From: Sphingomonas sp. PAMC26645
GTDB lineage: Bacteria > Pseudomonadota > Alphaproteobacteria > Sphingomonadales > Sphingomonadaceae
DNA length: 64,000 nucleotides
Assembly (NCBI RefSeq): GCF_004795835.1
Contig: NZ_CP039249.1
Location: forward strand, 2,042,501 to 2,106,500
Direction of reading: 5' to 3'
In this document: positions 24,656 to 32,865 of the stretch, one piece after another
How the letters are laid out: every line of letters starts with the position of its first letter
Numbering within the stretch: the first letter of the stretch is position 1
Position numbers and translations under genes: made by a program
Notes under the pieces: generated by a model
The model's database searches: none
Seen by the model: the letters and a program-made list of their open reading frames with translations, nothing else
What the model was told of the DNA's origin: nothing

Positions 24656-25360
24656 ATGCGCAAACTCTTCGATCCTATTCTCGCAGGGGGAAACCTCAGG
24701 GATCGACTCCGGGCCTGCCTGGGCGCGCTGCTGGGCATCGGCCTGACCAGCGCGATCAGTGCGGCGGTCGTTCACCCGCACGGCGCGTTCCTGCTGATCG
24801 CCGCGCCGATGGGCGCCGCGGCCGTCCTCGTGTTCGCGGTACCGGCGAGCCCGCTGGCACAGCCCTGGTCGGTCATTGGCGGCAATATCATCGCCGCGCT
24901 GGTCGGGGTCACGGTCAGGATGCTCGTACCGGCGCCCGAACTCGCGGCGCCGATCGCAGTCGGCGCGGCGATCCTGATGATGTCGCTGACCCGGTCGCTG
25001 CATCCGCCCGCCGGTGCGGTCGCGTTGACCGCAGTCGTCGGCGGCCCGGCCGTTGTCGACGCAGGATTCGCGTTCGTACTTGTCCCGATCGCGCTGAACG
25101 CCATCATACTGACGGCGTGCGGAATCCTGTTCCACCGGTTTTCAGGGCATAGTTATCCGCACAAGGTGCCCGTTGCGGCGTCCGTGCCGATCGAAGCCGC
25201 GCTCCGGGCCGAGGACCTCGACAAGGCGCTCGCCGATCTCGGCGAAACGCTCGACGTCAGTCGCGAAGACCTTGATGTGTTGTTTGGCCGCGTCGAATAT
25301 CACGCAGCCCAACGGCGTACGCGAACGGCTGGCGGCGGCCCCGTGGGACGCGCGGCTTAG
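24656..25360 (+). CDS. HPP family membrane protein
   Basis: 234 residues from ATG 24656. Four or five transmembrane segments lie between about 15 and 165. They contain the family motif SLHPPAGAVALTAVVG, and the PMGAAAVLVFAVPASPLAQPWSVIGGN region resembles nitrite or small-ion transport HPP proteins. The C-terminal 65 residues are cytoplasmic and acidic (EDLDKALADLGETLDVSREDLDVL). The 3' end overlaps the convergent cytidine deaminase gene by four bases. The transported substrate is uncertain. Confidence 0.83.
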   Translation: MRKLFDPILAGGNLRDRLRACLGALLGIGLTSAISAAVVHPHGAFLLIAAPMGAAAVLVFAVPASPLAQPWSVIGGNIIAALVGVTVRMLVPAPELAAPIAVGAAILMMSLTRSLHPPAGAVALTAVVGGPAVVDAGFAFVLVPIALNAIILTACGILFHRFSGHSYPHKVPVAASVPIEAALRAEDLDKALADLGETLDVSREDLDVLFGRVEYHAAQRRTRTAGGGPVGRAA

Positions 25361-25806
25361 CTGATCCCCAGGTCCGCCGGGCCGAACGCGTCAGGCAGCA
25401 ATTCCGATACGACATAAGTGCGGATCGCATCGCCTTCCGCCGCGCCGCAATGCACCGGCAGGTCGCGGCCGCCCATCTGCGCCGCCTCGTTAATGATTTG
25501 TCGGCAGCGGCCGCATGGGCTGACGGGGGACGTGCCGGTCGCGCGGCCGTCCGCATCCATCGCACCGCCGATCACGCCGATCGCGACGATATCGCGGAGC
25601 CTGCCCTCCGCGCTCGCGGTGGCGATCGCGACTGTTTCCGCACACAGCGACAGGCCGTAGCTCGCATTCTCGAAGTTTGCGCCGGTGATTACCGTACCGT
25701 CGTCGAGTAGCACCGCGGCACCGACCGCGAACCGCGAATAGGGCGCGTGGGCGTTGCGCGCGGCGTCGCGTGCTGCCGCCACGAGTTGCGTTGCTTGTTC
25801 AGTCAT
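25357..25806 (-). CDS. cdd: Cytidine deaminase
   Basis: 149 residues from ATG 25806. The zinc and proton-shuttle motif is CAETVAIATA (Cys and Glu) and the second ligand pair is PCGRCRQ. YSRFAVGAAV and TGANFENASYG are the substrate-binding segments. It deaminates cytidine and deoxycytidine in pyrimidine salvage. The short length marks the tetrameric class. The start overlaps the stop of the GH25-like gene by four bases. Confidence 0.94.
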   Translation of the reverse strand: MTEQATQLVAAARDAARNAHAPYSRFAVGAAVLLDDGTVITGANFENASYGLSLCAETVAIATASAEGRLRDIVAIGVIGGAMDADGRATGTSPVSPCGRCRQIINEAAQMGGRDLPVHCGAAEGDAIRTYVVSELLPDAFGPADLGIS

Positions 25807-26480
25807 GATGCCACCACGTCCCAGTTCACCGGTCCCTTGATCCCATCGATGCGGCGGAAATCGCTCGCGCGCCACATCCGCCACGGCCGCGCGGTGTAGT
25901 CGGGCTTGAGGATATTCTCTACCGCCCATAGCGGCCGCGGCACGGCGTCCGACAGCGTGTATTTCGAATCCACCGCCTTGCTGATCCGCAGCATCACCGG
26001 CTGGCGGGTGTGCGTCTCGACCATCGTCACGAACTGCGCGATGTCGGCGATCAGCGTCGCGCGATCCGGCCGTGCCGTGCAGTCGTCGTGGAACGCGATG
26101 TCGACCGCGGTCGGCAACGCGTCCGAAGTCCGCGGCACGAAGGTGTTGAACGCGTTCGCCTGCTCGTCCGCACGCTGACACAAGGAATAGATGTGCACCG
26201 CGCCGCGTCGCAGGCCGGCGTCGGGCAACGCGGCCCAGTTCGCCTCGAACGCCGGATCGCGGCGGTCGGTCCCCGACGTCGCGACGATGTAGGCGAAGTC
26301 GGCACCGCTCGCGCGCACCGTACCCCATTCGACCGGGCCGGGGTTCTCGGCGAGGTCGATGCCCTGCAACGGGTAGTGCTTGACGTCGGGGTGCCAGCCG
26401 GTCGCGGCGGTCCAGCCGCAGATGCCGACGAAGCCGGTCGCGGCCAGCGCGGCCGCGAATTTCAAAAGTGCGTGAGCCAT
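25803..26480 (-). CDS. GH25-type lysozyme-like protein lacking the usual catalytic Glu
   Basis: 225 residues with an N-terminal membrane anchor or signal (about 5-25). The GH25 barrel is visible: QGIDLAENPGPVEWGTVRASGADFAY, ATSGTDRRDPAFEANW, RRGAVHIYSLC and the barrel-end WRMWRAS. In active muramidases the fourth strand carries D-x-E; here it reads VDIAFHDD (Asp127-Ile-Ala129), so the Glu is missing unless a nearby Asp replaces it. It may bind peptidoglycan rather than cut it. It overlaps cdd. Confidence 0.75.
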   Translation of the reverse strand: MAHALLKFAAALAATGFVGICGWTAATGWHPDVKHYPLQGIDLAENPGPVEWGTVRASGADFAYIVATSGTDRRDPAFEANWAALPDAGLRRGAVHIYSLCQRADEQANAFNTFVPRTSDALPTAVDIAFHDDCTARPDRATLIADIAQFVTMVETHTRQPVMLRISKAVDSKYTLSDAVPRPLWAVENILKPDYTARPWRMWRASDFRRIDGIKGPVNWDVVAS

Positions 26481-26487
26481 GGGTCTT

Positions 26488-26970
26488 CTAGTTGCGGATG
26501 TGGAGGACGCAGATCAGCGTGAACAGCCGTCGCGCGGTGTCGAAATCGACCTCGATCTTGCCGTCGAGGCGCTCTTTCAGCAGCTCGGCGGCCTCGTTGT
26601 GGACGCCCCGGCGCGCCATGTCGACCGTCTCGATCTGCGCCGGGGAGGATTGCCGGATCGCCTGGTAATAGCTGTCGCAGATCGCGAAATAGTCGCGGAT
26701 CGGCCGGCGGAATCGTCCAAGCGCGAGGACCAAAGTCTCGAGATGCGTGTCGTCCTCGCGGTGGATATGGATGCCGAGGCGTCCTTCCTCCGACTGGAGC
26801 TTGATCTTGTACGGCCCCGCATAGCCATCGGCATAGGCACGCTGCGGGGCGAAGTGATTGCCCTCGATCAGGTCGAAAATCGCGATCCGCCGCTCCTGCT
26901 CGACGTCGGGCGAGCGCCAGCCGAGACTGGTCTCGTCGAGTTGCACGTCGATGATCCGCGGGTCGGCCAT
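26488..26970 (-). CDS. UPF0262 family protein
   Basis: 160 residues from ATG 26970. The family is recognised by IIDVQLDETSLGWRSPDVEQ, ERRIAIFDLIEGNHFAP, GPYKIKLQSEEGRLGI and LGRFRRPIRDYFAICDSYY. It is confined to alphaproteobacteria and has no known activity. No signal or membrane segment. It lies upstream of the GH25-like and cdd genes on the same strand (seven bases before the GH25 start) and is divergent from dnaB. Confidence 0.9.
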   Translation of the reverse strand: MADPRIIDVQLDETSLGWRSPDVEQERRIAIFDLIEGNHFAPQRAYADGYAGPYKIKLQSEEGRLGIHIHREDDTHLETLVLALGRFRRPIRDYFAICDSYYQAIRQSSPAQIETVDMARRGVHNEAAELLKERLDGKIEVDFDTARRLFTLICVLHIRN

Positions 26971-27068
26971 ACCGGTTCGATAGCGGGGGACATTCGCCCT
27001 GTCACTTATCCCCAGCATTCCGGCGCGATAGCTTGGACGAGGACCCGTCCATCGCGTAGGTGCAGGGG

Positions 27069-28559
27069 ATGGCAACTCTCGCATTCCCCGTTCCCGCGGT
27101 CCCCGAACCGCAGCAACTTCCCCGCAACGTCGAAGCCGAGGCCGCGATGCTCGGCGCGATGATGATCGACAACCGCCTCGCGGACGATCTGGTCGACAAG
27201 CTCGAACCGGGGCATTTCTTCGAGCCGGTCCACGGGCGCATCTTCGCGGCGATCAAGACGCTGCGCGGCAACGACATGCTGGTGACGCCGGTGACGCTGC
27301 GGCCGATGTTCGATGCGGACGAGGGTATGCGCGAGTTGGGCGGGCCGGCGTATCTGGCTGGGCTGACGGGCAGCGGTGCGGGCCTGATCGGTGCGCGCCA
27401 GTTCGCGCAGCAGATCTACGACCTCGCGATGTTGCGTGCGCTCGTGTCGGTCGGCCGCACGCTGGTCGATCGCGCGATGGACACCTCCGAGGAGGTCAAT
27501 CCGCGCGCGCAGATCGAGCTCGCCGAGGAAGAGCTGTTCAAGGTTGCGGCGGATGGCGGATCCGAGAACACGGTGAAGTCGTTCGCGCAGGCGACGACCG
27601 CGGCGGTCAAGATGGCTGAGCGCGCGCTGAACTCGGGCGGCAACCTGTCGGGCGTCACCACCGGCATCGATTCGATCAACGCGAAGATCGGCGGCATGCA
27701 TCACAGCGATCTCATGATCCTCGCCGGTCGTCCGGGCATGGGCAAGACGTCGCTCGCCACCAACATCGCGTTCAACGCCGCGCGGCGCTGGATGCGCGAC
27801 ATGGCCGACGGGATCGCCCCGAAGGACTCGGTCGGCGCGAAGGTCGCGTTCTTCTCGCTGGAAATGTCCGCGGATCAGCTCGCGACGCGCATTCTCGCCG
27901 AGCAGTCGCAGATTTCGTCCGAATCGCTCCGCATGGGCAAGATCAGCCGCACCGAGTTCGCCCAGCTCGCGGCTGCTGCTGCCGAGCTTGAGAATTTGCC
28001 GCTGTTCATCGACGATACCGGCGGTCTCTCGATCGGCGCGCTGCATACGCGGGTGCGCCGGTTGCAGCGTCGGCACAACAACGAGATCGGGCTGGTGGTG
28101 GTCGACTACCTCCAGCTATTGTCGGGGTCGGGCAAGAGCAAGGACGGCAACCGCGTCCAGGAAATCTCCGAGATCTCGCGTGGGCTGAAGACGCTGGCGA
28201 AGGACCTCAACGTGCCCGTGCTGGCGCTGTCGCAGCTGTCGCGTGCGGTCGAATCGCGCGAGGACAAGACGCCGATGCTGTCGGACCTTCGCGAGTCGGG
28301 GTCGATCGAGCAGGACGCCGACATGGTCTGGTTCGTGTACCGCGAGGATTATTACGTCGCGTCGAAGGAGCCCAAACGCCCGGCGGAAGGCGACAGTTCG
28401 AAGATCTTCGAGGATCACGCGTCGTGGGCGGCGGAGATGGAACGGGTCTACGGCCTGGCGGAACTCATCATCGCCAAGCAGCGCCACGGTGCGACCGGCA
28501 AGGTGCGGATGAAGTTCGATCCGACGATTACGAAGTTCTCGGATCTCGCCGAGTATTGA
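27069..28559 (+). CDS. dnaB: Replicative DNA helicase DnaB
   Basis: 496 residues from ATG 27069; GTG 27060 three codons upstream is possible. The N-terminal primase-binding domain (PRNVEAEAAMLGAMMIDN) is followed by a linker and the RecA-like domain. That domain has Walker A AGRPGMGKTSLA, FSLEMSADQLATRI, Walker B VVVDYLQLL, and ALSQLSRAVESREDKTPMLSDLRESG with the arginine finger near the end. It unwinds DNA at the replication fork. No intein. Confidence 0.96.
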   Translation: MATLAFPVPAVPEPQQLPRNVEAEAAMLGAMMIDNRLADDLVDKLEPGHFFEPVHGRIFAAIKTLRGNDMLVTPVTLRPMFDADEGMRELGGPAYLAGLTGSGAGLIGARQFAQQIYDLAMLRALVSVGRTLVDRAMDTSEEVNPRAQIELAEEELFKVAADGGSENTVKSFAQATTAAVKMAERALNSGGNLSGVTTGIDSINAKIGGMHHSDLMILAGRPGMGKTSLATNIAFNAARRWMRDMADGIAPKDSVGAKVAFFSLEMSADQLATRILAEQSQISSESLRMGKISRTEFAQLAAAAAELENLPLFIDDTGGLSIGALHTRVRRLQRRHNNEIGLVVVDYLQLLSGSGKSKDGNRVQEISEISRGLKTLAKDLNVPVLALSQLSRAVESREDKTPMLSDLRESGSIEQDADMVWFVYREDYYVASKEPKRPAEGDSSKIFEDHASWAAEMERVYGLAELIIAKQRHGATGKVRMKFDPTITKFSDLAEY

Positions 28560-28568
28560 TCCCATCGT

Positions 28569-28722
28569 CTCCCTCGCCCCTCCGGGGAGAGGGAAGGGGC
28601 CCGCGGCCACTTGGCCGTGGGAAGGGAGAGGGGAGTGAGGCTCAGGGCGTTGCACCCCAACGCCCCTCTCCCTTCCGTCGCCAAGTGGCTCCTCCCTCCC
28701 TCTCCCCGTAGGGGCGAGGGAA
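28569..28722. repeat. Palindromic intergenic repeat (CTCGCCCC...GGGGAGAGG family)
   Basis: CTCCCTCGCCCCTCCGGGGA at the left faces TCTCCCCGTAGGGGCGAGGG at the right, with inner arms GGGGCCCGCGGCCACTTGGC and CGCCAAGTGGCTCC that also pair. It is a longer copy of the element at 7364. It separates the convergent dnaB and cysH genes, where it may serve as a bidirectional transcription barrier. Confidence 0.85.
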
Positions 28723-28727
28723 TTGGA

Positions 28728-29480
28728 TCAAATCATCGGATCGTAATCGGTGGGGGCGTGGATGCCGCATTCGACCTTGTCGAAACTGCGCCAGCGGCCT
28801 GCGCGCGGGTCTTCGCCCGGCGCTACCTTCGTGGTGCAGGGCGCGCATCCGATCGAGAGATAGCCCTGCGCCTCCAGCGGATGCCGCGGCAACTCATGCT
28901 CGGCGAAATACGCGTCGAGCTTGGCCTTGTCCCAATCTGCCAGCGGGTTGATCTTCAGGCGGCCCTCGTCTTCTTCGAAGCGGGGGAGAGCGGTACGGGT
29001 GCCCGACTGGAACCCTTTCCGCCCCGAAATCCACGCATCGAACGGCGCCAGCGCCCGCCGCAACGGCTCCACCTTCCGCAGATCGCAACAGCCGTCGGGA
29101 TCATACGACCACCGCAACCCCGTCTTGTCCTTGATCGCGAGCAACCGCGGATCGGGACGGAACACGCGCAGGTCGGTGAACCCCAGTCTCTCCGCCAGCT
29201 CGTCACGGTACGCCAAGGTCTCGCCGAACATCTTCTGCGTATTCGTAAACACCACCGGCACATCGACATCGACCTGCGAAACCATGTGGAGCAGCACCGC
29301 CGACTCGGCGCCGAACGACGACACCGCCGCGATCCGCCCGCGCAACTCGCCGACGAGCAGCTCGAACAGCATCTCCTGCGCGGAGACGCCCCCGAACCGC
29401 TCCTGCATCGCCATCGCGTCGGCGCGCGTGAACGCCGGCGTGACGTCGATCATGTCGAGTTGGCGCGCGGGCTCACCCAT
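28728..29480 (-). CDS. cysH: Assimilatory adenylyl-sulfate/phosphoadenylyl-sulfate reductase
   Basis: 250 residues. The PAPS-reductase fold has SSFGAESAVLLHMV, and GRKGFQSGTR binds the nucleotide. Two Cys pairs, CCDLRK and CAPCT, provide [4Fe-4S] ligands, and the catalytic Cys is in the C-terminal ECGIH. The cluster cysteines indicate an APS reductase, which may use APS directly. It reduces activated sulfate to sulfite with thioredoxin. It is the last gene of the cobA-DUF2849-cysI-DUF934-cysH operon and overlaps DUF934 by eight bases. Confidence 0.94.
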   Translation of the reverse strand: MGEPARQLDMIDVTPAFTRADAMAMQERFGGVSAQEMLFELLVGELRGRIAAVSSFGAESAVLLHMVSQVDVDVPVVFTNTQKMFGETLAYRDELAERLGFTDLRVFRPDPRLLAIKDKTGLRWSYDPDGCCDLRKVEPLRRALAPFDAWISGRKGFQSGTRTALPRFEEDEGRLKINPLADWDKAKLDAYFAEHELPRHPLEAQGYLSIGCAPCTTKVAPGEDPRAGRWRSFDKVECGIHAPTDYDPMI

Positions 29481-29913
29481 GGCGCAGCTTCCACACCGGC
29501 ACCGCGCTGTCCGCCGCCTTCTGGTACGGCGTATCGTAGCGTTCCAGGCTCGCGCGCAGCACGTCGATATCGATCGGCGCCTGGGGTGCGAAGCTGTCGA
29601 ACCCGCAGCGCCGCATCAGCGGAATCTGGTCCACCAGCACGTCGCCTTGCGCGCGCAGTTCGCCAGTATAGCCCGCCTCGCGCAGGATCCGCGCGGACGA
29701 ATAGCCGCGCCCGTCGCGATAGCCGGGGAAGCTCACCTCGATCAGCGCGAGCTGGTCGATCTGCGGCAACAGCGCTCGTGCGTCGTCACCTGCCTCCAGG
29801 CGCACGGCCGCCGCGTTGCTCTGGCCGATGAACGAATCGAGCGTCACCGCCGGCTCGTCATGCGGCTCGTCGTCGCGGAAGCGGAGCAGCGTCTGGTCCG
29901 GATACTCAACCAT
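29473..29913 (-). CDS. DUF934 family protein of the sulfite reduction operon
   Basis: 146 residues from ATG 29913. Family features are IDQLALIEVSFPGYRDGRGYSSARILRE and the LMRRCGFDSFA segment. DUF934 proteins are almost always encoded between sulfite reductase and cysH in proteobacteria and are thought to assist sulfite reduction, but no activity is established. It overlaps cysI by eight bases upstream and cysH downstream. Confidence 0.9.
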   Translation of the reverse strand: MVEYPDQTLLRFRDDEPHDEPAVTLDSFIGQSNAAAVRLEAGDDARALLPQIDQLALIEVSFPGYRDGRGYSSARILREAGYTGELRAQGDVLVDQIPLMRRCGFDSFAPQAPIDIDVLRASLERYDTPYQKAADSAVPVWKLRHG

Positions 29914-31537
29914 AGATCGCCTCCTTGAACGTCTCGAAGCCGACGCGGCGGTAGGTGTCGAGGAAGCGCTCGCCGGGGTCGCGGACCTGCAAATACCGGT
30001 CGGTGACGCGCTCGATCGCGTCGACCACGCCATCCTCGGAGAAACCGGGGCCGGTGATCTTCGCAAGGCTCACGTCCTCCGCGCCCGAGCCGCCGAGCGA
30101 GAGCTGGTAATTCTCGGTGCCCTTCTTGTCGACGCCGAGGATGCCGATGTGACCGGCGTGATGGTGCCCGCACGCGTTGATGCAGCCACTGATCTTGAGC
30201 TTCAGTTCGCCGAGATCGCGCTGGCGATCGAGGCTGCCGAACCGCGTCGCGATCTTCTGCGCGAGCGGGATCGAGCGCGCGTTGGCGAGGCTGCAATAAT
30301 CGAGACCGGGGCAGGCGATGATATCGCTGATCAGGTCGAGATTGGCTTCAGCAAGCCCGGCGTCGTTCAGCGCCGACCACACCGCATGCAGGTCGGCGAT
30401 GCGGACGTGTGGCAGGACGATGTTCTGCGCATGCGTGACGCGCAGTTCGTCAAAGCTGTAGCGCGTGCCGAGATCCGCCATCACGCCGATCTGATCCGCC
30501 GATGCGTCGCCGGGGATGCCGCCGATCGGCTTGAGGCTGATGTTGACGATCGCATAGCCCGGCTGCTTGTGGGCCTTCACGTTCTGGTCGAGCCAGACCG
30601 CGAAGTCGGGATCGCTGCGGTCGATGTCGGTCGAGGCATTGGCGTCGAACTCCGGCGCGCCGAAGTGGCTCGTGATGCGCTCCAGTTCCGCGCGCGGAGG
30701 ATCGAGGCCGAGGCCCTTCACCGCGGCGAACTCCTCCTCTACCTGGCGGCGATATTCGTCGGGGCCAATCTCGTGGAGCAGTATCTTGATCCGCGCCTTG
30801 TAGATATTGTCGCGCCTACCGTAGCGATTGTAGACGCGCAGGCACGCCTCGAGATAGCTCATCAGGTCGTCGGCGGGGACGAAATCGCGGATCTCGTGGC
30901 TGATCATTGGCGTGCGGCCCATGCCGCCGCCGACGAAGATCTTCGCGCCGAGCTCACCGTCGCGGACGTGCAGCCCGATGCCGATATCGTGCAGCCGCAT
31001 CGCCGCGCGATCCTCGTCCGCCGCGATCACGCAGATCTTGAATTTGCGCGGTAGGTAGGTGAATTCCGGGTGGAACGTCGACCATTGGCGGATCAGCTCG
31101 GCCCAGGGGCGCGGGTCGGCGACTTCGTCCGCGGCGGCGCCGGCGAACTGGTCGGAGCTGATGTTGCGGATGCAGTTACCCGACGTCTGGATGGCATGCA
31201 TCTCGACCGTCGCCAGCTCCTGGAGGATGTCCGGGGTCTGGTCGAGCTGGATCCAGTTGAACTGGATGTTCTGCCGCGTGGTGAAGTGGCCGTAGCCGCG
31301 ATCGTATTTCCGCGCGATATGCCCGAGCATCCGCATCCGGCGCCCGTCCAGCGTCCCGTACGGCACCGCGACGCGCAGCATGTACGCATGCAGCTGGAGG
31401 TACAGGCCGTTCATCAGCCGGAGCGGCTTGAACTGGTCCTCGGTCAGCTCACCCGAGAGGCGGCGGCGGACCTGGTCGCGGAACTCATCGACGCGCTGGT
31501 CGACGATCGCCTGGTCGTATTCGTCGTATTTATACAT
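29906..31537 (-). CDS. cysI: Nitrite/sulfite reductase hemoprotein (assimilatory sulfite reductase)
   Basis: 543 residues. Two ferredoxin-like halves are present (YGHFTTRQNIQFNWIQL in the first). The siroheme/[4Fe-4S] ligands are in CPGLDYC and CINACGHHH. It reduces sulfite to sulfide by six electrons. No flavoprotein CysJ gene is nearby, so the electron donor is probably ferredoxin or another reductase. Siroheme would come from the cobA product upstream in the same operon. Confidence 0.93.
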   Translation of the reverse strand: MYKYDEYDQAIVDQRVDEFRDQVRRRLSGELTEDQFKPLRLMNGLYLQLHAYMLRVAVPYGTLDGRRMRMLGHIARKYDRGYGHFTTRQNIQFNWIQLDQTPDILQELATVEMHAIQTSGNCIRNISSDQFAGAAADEVADPRPWAELIRQWSTFHPEFTYLPRKFKICVIAADEDRAAMRLHDIGIGLHVRDGELGAKIFVGGGMGRTPMISHEIRDFVPADDLMSYLEACLRVYNRYGRRDNIYKARIKILLHEIGPDEYRRQVEEEFAAVKGLGLDPPRAELERITSHFGAPEFDANASTDIDRSDPDFAVWLDQNVKAHKQPGYAIVNISLKPIGGIPGDASADQIGVMADLGTRYSFDELRVTHAQNIVLPHVRIADLHAVWSALNDAGLAEANLDLISDIIACPGLDYCSLANARSIPLAQKIATRFGSLDRQRDLGELKLKISGCINACGHHHAGHIGILGVDKKGTENYQLSLGGSGAEDVSLAKITGPGFSEDGVVDAIERVTDRYLQVRDPGERFLDTYRRVGFETFKEAIYG

Positions 31538-31538
31538 A

Positions 31539-31835
31539 TCAGATTACCCAGCTGCCGGCGTTGGGGTCGGCGGGTTTGAGAGTCAGGTCGGGCCGCATCG
31601 TCGGGCCCAAGGCGCGGATGCGGTCCTTGATGTGGGCGGGGCGGGGGCCTTCGTCGGTCTGCGTCGCCTCGATCAGATACGGCACGTTGACGCGGCGTGC
31701 GCCTTCCTCCGCCTGGAGGATCGCTTCGCCCGCGACGCCGACGTCGGCCGCATCCTCGATATGGCGCGACCAGCCATTTCCGGTCCACCAGACGACATCG
31801 CCGGTGGGAAGGTCGTTTCCGGTCAACAGCTTCAT
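31539..31835 (-). CDS. DUF2849 family protein
   Basis: 98 residues from ATG 31835. It starts MKLLTGNDLPTGDVVWWTG and has a beta-rich core (RVNVPYLIEAT) followed by HIKDRIRALGPTMRPDL. The DUF2849 family is regularly placed between siroheme synthase and sulfite reductase in alphaproteobacteria. It overlaps cobA by four bases and is one base from cysI, so it is certainly cotranscribed. Function unknown. Confidence 0.88.
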   Translation of the reverse strand: MKLLTGNDLPTGDVVWWTGNGWSRHIEDAADVGVAGEAILQAEEGARRVNVPYLIEATQTDEGPRPAHIKDRIRALGPTMRPDLTLKPADPNAGSWVI

Positions 31836-32623
31836 GCGGCGGCGTCCTCTGCTACGCGAGCCCAGCGGGCGAGTTTGTCTTCGGCGTCCGACAGCTCGAC
31901 GACTTCGCCGACGACGATGATCGCGGGGCTTTTCACCGCCTCGCGCGTGACCATCGCGCCGAGATCGGCAAGCAGCGTTCGGATCGCACGGCTGCCCTTG
32001 AGCGTGCCGCGTTCGAGCACGGCGACGGGCATGTCGGGCGCGACGCCGTCGGCCATCAGCTTGTCGGCGATCTCGGTCGCGGTGGCGATGCCCATGTAGA
32101 TGACCAGCGTGCGGCCTTGGCCGGCGAGCCCGGACCAGTCCTGTTCGGTCAGGCCCTTGCACTGGCCCGCGACGAAGCTGACCGCGCTCGAATGATCGCG
32201 GTGCGTCAACGGCAGCATCGCCTCGGCAGCGCAACCGAGTGCGGCCGATACGCCGGGGATCACTTCGACGGGCAGTCCGGCCGCGCGGACCGCTTCGACT
32301 TCCTCGCCGCCGCGGCCGAAGACGAACGGGTCACCGCCCTTGAGCCGGATGACGATCGCGCCGGTCTTAACGTGCGCGATGATCAGCGCGTTGATCGCTT
32401 CCTGCGGCAAAGTGTGGCGCGCGCGCTGCTTGGCGACCGAGATGCGCTGTGCGGACGGCGGCGCGATGTCCAGCACGCGCGGGTCAATCAGTCCGTCGTG
32501 CACGACGACGTCGGCGGTCTTCAGCGCCTCGACCGCGCGGACGGTGAGGAGGCCGGGATCGCCCGGGCCCGCCCCGACGAGGATGACGCGCCCGCGGGCG
32601 GTGGGGTCTAGGAGGCTTGCCAT
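31832..32623 (-). CDS. cobA: Uroporphyrinogen-III C-methyltransferase (siroheme pathway)
   Basis: 263 residues from ATG 32623. The tetrapyrrole methylase fold starts VILVGAGPGDPGLLTVRA and continues with LKGGDPFVFGRGGEE, VIPGVSAALG, and YMGIATATEIADKLM. The dehydrogenase/ferrochelatase domain of CysG is absent, so it only makes precorrin-2. It begins the sulfite reduction operon and would feed siroheme to CysI. A palindromic repeat lies upstream. Confidence 0.93.
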   Translation of the reverse strand: MASLLDPTARGRVILVGAGPGDPGLLTVRAVEALKTADVVVHDGLIDPRVLDIAPPSAQRISVAKQRARHTLPQEAINALIIAHVKTGAIVIRLKGGDPFVFGRGGEEVEAVRAAGLPVEVIPGVSAALGCAAEAMLPLTHRDHSSAVSFVAGQCKGLTEQDWSGLAGQGRTLVIYMGIATATEIADKLMADGVAPDMPVAVLERGTLKGSRAIRTLLADLGAMVTREAVKSPAIIVVGEVVELSDAEDKLARWARVAEDAAA

Positions 32624-32733
32624 GCGACCGGAGATGGGCGGATGGGCGCTGTGCTGCAACCGAATGATGCTTTGGCGGGAGGTAGGATTGCTTTTGCGCT
32701 AAGTAGATCAAGGTGGCTGTCGCCGAACCGGAC

Positions 32734-32858
32734 GATCCTCCCCCGCCAGGGGGAGGTGGCGCGTAGCGACGGAGGGGGAGGACACGGAACCAAAGTCGTC
32801 TCTTACCGCCCCCTCCGTCTGGCAAGGGCCAGCCACCTCCCCCTGGCGGGGGAGGATC
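32734..32858. repeat. Palindromic intergenic repeat (GATCCTCCCCCGCCAGG family)
   Basis: GATCCTCCCCCGCCAGGGGG at 32734 and its complement CCCCCTGGCGGGGGAGGATC ending at 32858 form a long perfect inverted repeat around a spacer that contains inner GGAGGGGGAGG/CCCCCTCCG arms. It is the same family as the elements at 3509 and 43219. It lies between astD and cobA, which are on the same strand. Confidence 0.87.
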
Positions 32859-32865
32859 GAAGGTC

